Source: Gemmatimonadota bacterium
Lineage (GTDB): Bacteria; Gemmatimonadota; Gemmatimonadetes; Longimicrobiales; UBA6960
Length of the DNA stretch: 8,997 nt
Reading direction: 5' to 3'
Assembly (NCBI GenBank): GCA_002712565.1
Contig: PAUA01000013.1
Location: 1 to 8,997, forward strand
The notes below the pieces were generated by a model. The model was not told the origin of the DNA. It saw nothing but the letters and a program-made list of their open reading frames with translations, and did not search any database. This document shows positions 6,645-8,997 of this stretch, piece after piece (the first letter of the stretch is position 1; every line of letters starts with the position of its first letter). The position numbers were made by a program, and so were the translations under genes.

Positions 6645-7930
6645 GCGGGCCGTTGCTGATCCGGGGCGGACGGGTCATCGACCCCAGTCAATCGATCGAC
6701 GGGATTCAAGACGTCCTGGTCGTGGATGGAGTATTGGCCGAGGTCGCCGAGGGTATCGATCCACCCGAGGGCGCTCGCGAGATCGAAGCGGAGGGACTCG
6801 TCGTGACGCCGGGCCTGATCGACGTGCACGTCCATCTCCGTGAACCCGGGGGAGAGCACAAGGAAACGATCGCTACGGGGGCGAGGGCGGCGGCGGCCGG
6901 GGGGTTCACAGCCGTGTGCGCCATGCCGAACACGGACCCCGTCGTAGACGACCCCGCGGGCGTGGGTTTCGTTCTTGCGCAGGGTATGGCCGCGGGGGCA
7001 GCACGGGTCTACCCCATGGGCGCGATCTCGATGGGGCAGGAGGGCAAGCGGCTCGCGGCCATCGGCGAGATGGTCGCCGCCGGGGCGGTGGGTATTACCG
7101 ACGACGGCAACTCCGTCATGGACTCCGGACTCATGCGCAAGGCGTTGGAGTACGCTCAGGCCTTCAACATTCCGGTCGCGGATCACCCCGAGGATCTTGG
7201 CCTCTCCGGTGTTGGTGTCATGAATGAAGGGTTGGTTGCCACGAGGCTCGGTCTCCACGGGAAGCCGAACGCCTCGGAGGACGTGCACATCGTCCGGGAC
7301 CTGATGCTTGCGGACCTTACGGGGGGACATATCCACCTCCAGCACGTGTCCACCGCGTACGGAGTGGAGGCGATCCGACGGGCCAAGGACCGGGGTGTGT
7401 GTGTCACGGCCGAAGCGACGCCTCACCACCTCACCCTCACCGACGAACGCGTCGAAGGTTTTGACACCGACGCCAAGATGAACCCACCACTTCGCTCGTC
7501 AGAGGATCGGCAGGCGGTTTGCGAGGGGCTGGCCGATGGGACTCTCGACGTTTTCGCGACAGACCACGCTCCCCACCATTACGATGAAAAAGAGCAGGCC
7601 TTCGCCGACGCACCCAACGGGATCGTCGGACTGGAGACCGCGTTGGGGCTCGGACTCACGCACGTTGTCGGAGAGGGACTCCTCGACCTCCCCACACTCA
7701 TCCACCGGATGAGCGTCGGCCCCGCGATGGCGTTCGGGCTGCCCGGAGGAACCTTGGCTCCAGGCTCACCAGGGGACGTCACGATCTTCGATCCGAATGT
7801 AGCTTGGACTGTGGACCGGGACGCATTCCTGTCCAAGAGTCACAACACGCCCTTCCACGGCTGGGAGCTGAAAGGACGAGCGCTCTTCACGATCGTCGAG
7901 GGTGTGGTCGTCTGGCAGGCGGACGCTTAA
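6641..7930 (+). CDS. pyrC: Dihydroorotase, class I (multifunctional-complex type)
   Basis: A 429-residue amidohydrolase that cyclises N-carbamoyl-aspartate to dihydroorotate, the step after PyrB. It is class I rather than the shorter E. coli class [10 protein letters not shown] (63-70) supplies the His-x-His zinc ligands and substrate Arg. AMPNTDP (94-100) binds substrate. ITDDGNSV (Asp154/155), DHPED (His182), LQHVST (His235) and ATDHAPHH (Asp308) match the remaining metal and catalytic positions, so it should be active. The C-terminus has the usual [10 protein letters not shown] beta-sandwich and a [13 protein letters not shown] segment. Start GTG 6641 overlaps the pyrB TGA (GTGA), with GGGAGGGG at 6626-6633, 7 nt upstream. 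It is the last gene of the pyrRBC unit. The carAB genes that commonly follow are absent, and a convergent rpsT follows after 55 nt. Confidence 0.96.
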   Translation: MSGPLLIRGGRVIDPSQSIDGIQDVLVVDGVLAEVAEGIDPPEGAREIEAEGLVVTPGLIDVHVHLREPGGEHKETIATGARAAAAGGFTAVCAMPNTDPVVDDPAGVGFVLAQGMAAGAARVYPMGAISMGQEGKRLAAIGEMVAAGAVGITDDGNSVMDSGLMRKALEYAQAFNIPVADHPEDLGLSGVGVMNEGLVATRLGLHGKPNASEDVHIVRDLMLADLTGGHIHLQHVSTAYGVEAIRRAKDRGVCVTAEATPHHLTLTDERVEGFDTDAKMNPPLRSSEDRQAVCEGLADGTLDVFATDHAPHHYDEKEQAFADAPNGIVGLETALGLGLTHVVGEGLLDLPTLIHRMSVGPAMAFGLPGGTLAPGSPGDVTIFDPNVAWTVDRDAFLSKSHNTPFHGWELKGRALFTIVEGVVVWQADA

Positions 7931-7961
7931 ACAAAAAATCCGGCCAGCCGAAGCGGACCGG
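7931..7961 (-). terminator. Rho-independent terminator for rpsT
   Basis: Read on the minus strand, 7961-7940 folds into a GC-rich hairpin. Arm CCGGTCCGC pairs with GCTGGCCGG, with one C-U mismatch and one G-U pair. It is capped by TTCG closed by C-G, the very stable C(UUCG)G tetraloop. The run ATTTTTTG (7939-7932) follows at once. It lies 25 nt past the rpsT stop. In the + direction the same hairpin is not followed by a T-run, so it should not terminate the pyr operon efficiently. Confidence 0.85.
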
Positions 7962-7985
7962 GTGCTGAATTGGATCGAGTGGATT

Positions 7986-8240
7986 TCAGCTCATCGCGGC
8001 GACGCTGCGGGCCAGATTGCTCTTCATCCGAGCCACCGTATTTGGATGGAGGAGCCGAGCCGTGGCCGCCCGGTCGAGAAGTTCCTGTACCTTCCGGTAC
8101 TCAACCTCCGCCGTCTTCGCATCCTTGGCATTTTCTACACGTTTCACGGCAGTCCGGAGCCGGGAGCGTGTGGCCCGGTTGCGCGCATTGGCGTCACGGC
8201 TCAAGCGGACCCGCTTCTTCGCGCTTTTGAGATTCGGCAA
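7986..8240 (-). CDS. rpsT: 30S ribosomal protein S20
   Basis: An 84-residue, strongly basic, helical protein that binds 16S rRNA and helps assemble the small subunit. The N-terminus MPNLKSAKKRVRLSRDANARN and the following RNRATRSRLRTAVKRVENA are the S20 signature. The C-terminal half holds LLDRAATARLLHPNTVARMKSNLAR, the usual 'iHkNkAaRkKSrL' block. Length is normal. The start is TTG at 8240-8238, fixed by the conserved MPN beginning; no ATG is available. The nearest purine tract, GAGGGG, is 14 nt upstream, so the ribosome-binding site is weak. E. coli rpsT also starts with UUG, and S20 represses its own translation there; a similar control is possible here but not shown. It is transcribed alone, convergent with pyrC and divergent from the M50 protease gene. 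Confidence 0.96.
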   Translation of the reverse strand: MPNLKSAKKRVRLSRDANARNRATRSRLRTAVKRVENAKDAKTAEVEYRKVQELLDRAATARLLHPNTVARMKSNLARSVAAMS

Positions 8241-8297
8241 TTGGGCTTTTTCGACCCCTCTGTATTCTGGACTACCGCTACGTTCTTGTTCGGCGGG

Positions 8298-8326
8298 AAG
8301 ATAGACGAAACGAAGGACCCCATCAA
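8298..8326 (-). promoter_or_regulatory. Likely sigma-70-type promoter of rpsT
   Basis: On the minus strand TTGATG (8326-8321, 4 of 6 to TTGACA) and TATCTT (8303-8298, 4 of 6 to TATAAT) are separated by exactly 17 nt. Transcription would begin near 8290, leaving a leader of about 50 nt before the UUG start. Position and spacing are good, but the boxes are only partial matches. Confidence 0.5.
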
Positions 8327-8418
8327 GAACCGTGCGGGTAAGCAGCGCACGTCCTCGACGACCCTCGCACGCGTCCCGCGGGCTAGCCGCCGCTCACCAC
8401 CACGGATACCTTGCCGCC

Positions 8419-8997
8419 ATGGACCTCCTGTTAATCCTCCCAGTCCTCATTTTCTCGATCGTTGTGCACGAGTTGGCACACGCGTGGGTCGCGCTCAAGG
8501 AGGGTGACGACACCGCCCAGTCGCTCGGCCGCATCACGCTCAACCCGATTTCACATCTGGATCCGGTCGGGTCGTTTCTCGTTCCGATGATCCTGTGGTT
8601 CACGAATAGCGGCGTGCTTTTCGGATGGGCCAAGCCGGTCCCGATCGATCCCCGAAAGTTCAGGGATTTCCGGGGCGGAGATATCCGGGTTTCTATGGCC
8701 GGGATCGTCTCGAATTTGATGTTGGCCGTCGCTTTCACGCTCCTGTACCTCGTGTTCGTCCTGCTGCAGGGTGCAATTCCCGCGGCGGAGTCGATGTTCG
8801 GCTTTCTCATTACGGCGGCCCGTTACGGGGTCTTCATCAACCTCATTCTGGCCTTCTTCAATCTCGTCCCGATTCCACCGCTCGACGGCTCCCATGTCTT
8901 GTACCACTTCCTGCCCCGAGCATGGCGCGCGGGGTATCAACAGGCGGGGCGCTTCGGGCTTCTGATCCTGATTGGGCTCCTGTACTTCTATCAGCCT
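8419..8997 (+). CDS. Site-2 protease family (M50B) membrane metalloprotease, 3' truncated
   Basis: The first 193 residues of an intramembrane zinc protease, open to the window end. The first membrane helix contains HELAH (17-21), the HExxH zinc and catalytic motif. Further hydrophobic segments are around 50-62, 93-117 and 128-150. GWAKPVPIDP (69-78), AGIVSNL (94-100) and NLVPIPPLDG (148-157) are typical of the short, YwhC-like S2P branch that lacks PDZ domains; the last motif supplies the third zinc ligand, Asp156. Such enzymes cut transmembrane segments of regulatory or signal proteins; no substrate can be inferred here. ATG 8419 places the helix at the extreme N-terminus as in relatives, but no Shine-Dalgarno is seen and there is no nearby alternative start. 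The gap 8241-8418 to rpsT holds the rpsT promoter and nothing else recognisable. Confidence 0.92.
   Translation, partial: MDLLLILPVLIFSIVVHELAHAWVALKEGDDTAQSLGRITLNPISHLDPVGSFLVPMILWFTNSGVLFGWAKPVPIDPRKFRDFRGGDIRVSMAGIVSNLMLAVAFTLLYLVFVLLQGAIPAAESMFGFLITAARYGVFINLILAFFNLVPIPPLDGSHVLYHFLPRAWRAGYQQAGRFGLLILIGLLYFYQP

Noticed and set aside
6581..7429. 282-codon minus-strand open frame opposite pyrC
   Set aside because: It is a shadow frame created by GC-rich codon bias opposite a fully convincing pyrC; the translation is Arg/His/Pro-rich with no family motif.
7902..8507. 201-codon + strand open frame across rpsT and its upstream gap
   Set aside because: It overlaps the pyrC end, the S20 gene in antisense and the M50 start; the product has no recognisable pattern.
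1..8997. Search for mobile elements, CRISPR repeats, toxin-antitoxin or defence genes
   Set aside because: No transposase or integrase motifs, no spaced direct repeats and no small paired genes were seen; every long conserved frame belongs to a core gene family.

Overview
The window is GC-rich (AT-richer only in intergenic stretches) and packed with conserved housekeeping genes. The gene content (short pyrR-pyrB-pyrC operon, GHL10 lipoprotein, NhaC antiporter, TTG/GTG starts, few strong Shine-Dalgarno sites) fits a free-living Gram-negative bacterium. My best guess is a Gemmatimonadota-like lineage. That placement is an inference from overall style and was not tested by any search.

Left part (1-2851, + strand). 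The 3' end of a glutamyl-tRNA synthetase gene (gltX) is followed by a 173-bp AT-richer gap. The gap carries a good match to the Gram-positive-type LexA operator (Cheo box, GAAC-N4-GTTT). Next comes a probable operon: a LexA-like regulator, the tRNA adenosine deaminase tadA, and a lipoprotein with a GHL10 (YngK/DigH-like) glycosidase domain. The LexA-like protein keeps a normal winged-helix DNA-binding domain. By eye it has lost the Ser and Lys of the self-cleaving S24 protease dyad and the Ala of the Ala-Gly cleavage site. It therefore looks like a non-cleavable LexA, and this is the most interesting item here.

Middle (2852-5139). A long NhaC-family Na+/H+ antiporter gene lies on the minus strand, convergent with the GHL10 gene and divergent from pyrR. 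Its protein starts with a signal-like segment and a roughly 85-residue beta-rich domain, predicted outside the cytoplasm, ahead of the transporter. The gap before pyrR can fold so that the pyrR ribosome-binding site lies in a hairpin.

Right part (5140-8997). pyrR, pyrB and pyrC form a tight + strand operon for early de novo pyrimidine synthesis. Both junctions are 4-nt overlaps (TTGA and GTGA), suggesting translational coupling. PyrR is the likely uracil/UMP-sensing RNA-binding regulator, PyrB the aspartate carbamoyltransferase and PyrC the class I dihydroorotase. Facing this operon is rpsT (ribosomal protein S20) on the minus strand, with a UUG start, a recognisable promoter and a strong UUCG-tetraloop terminator. 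The window ends inside a + strand site-2 (M50B) membrane metalloprotease gene.

No mobile element, CRISPR array, tRNA or rRNA is visible. Apart from the degenerate LexA and the regulatory sites, this is ordinary core-genome sequence.
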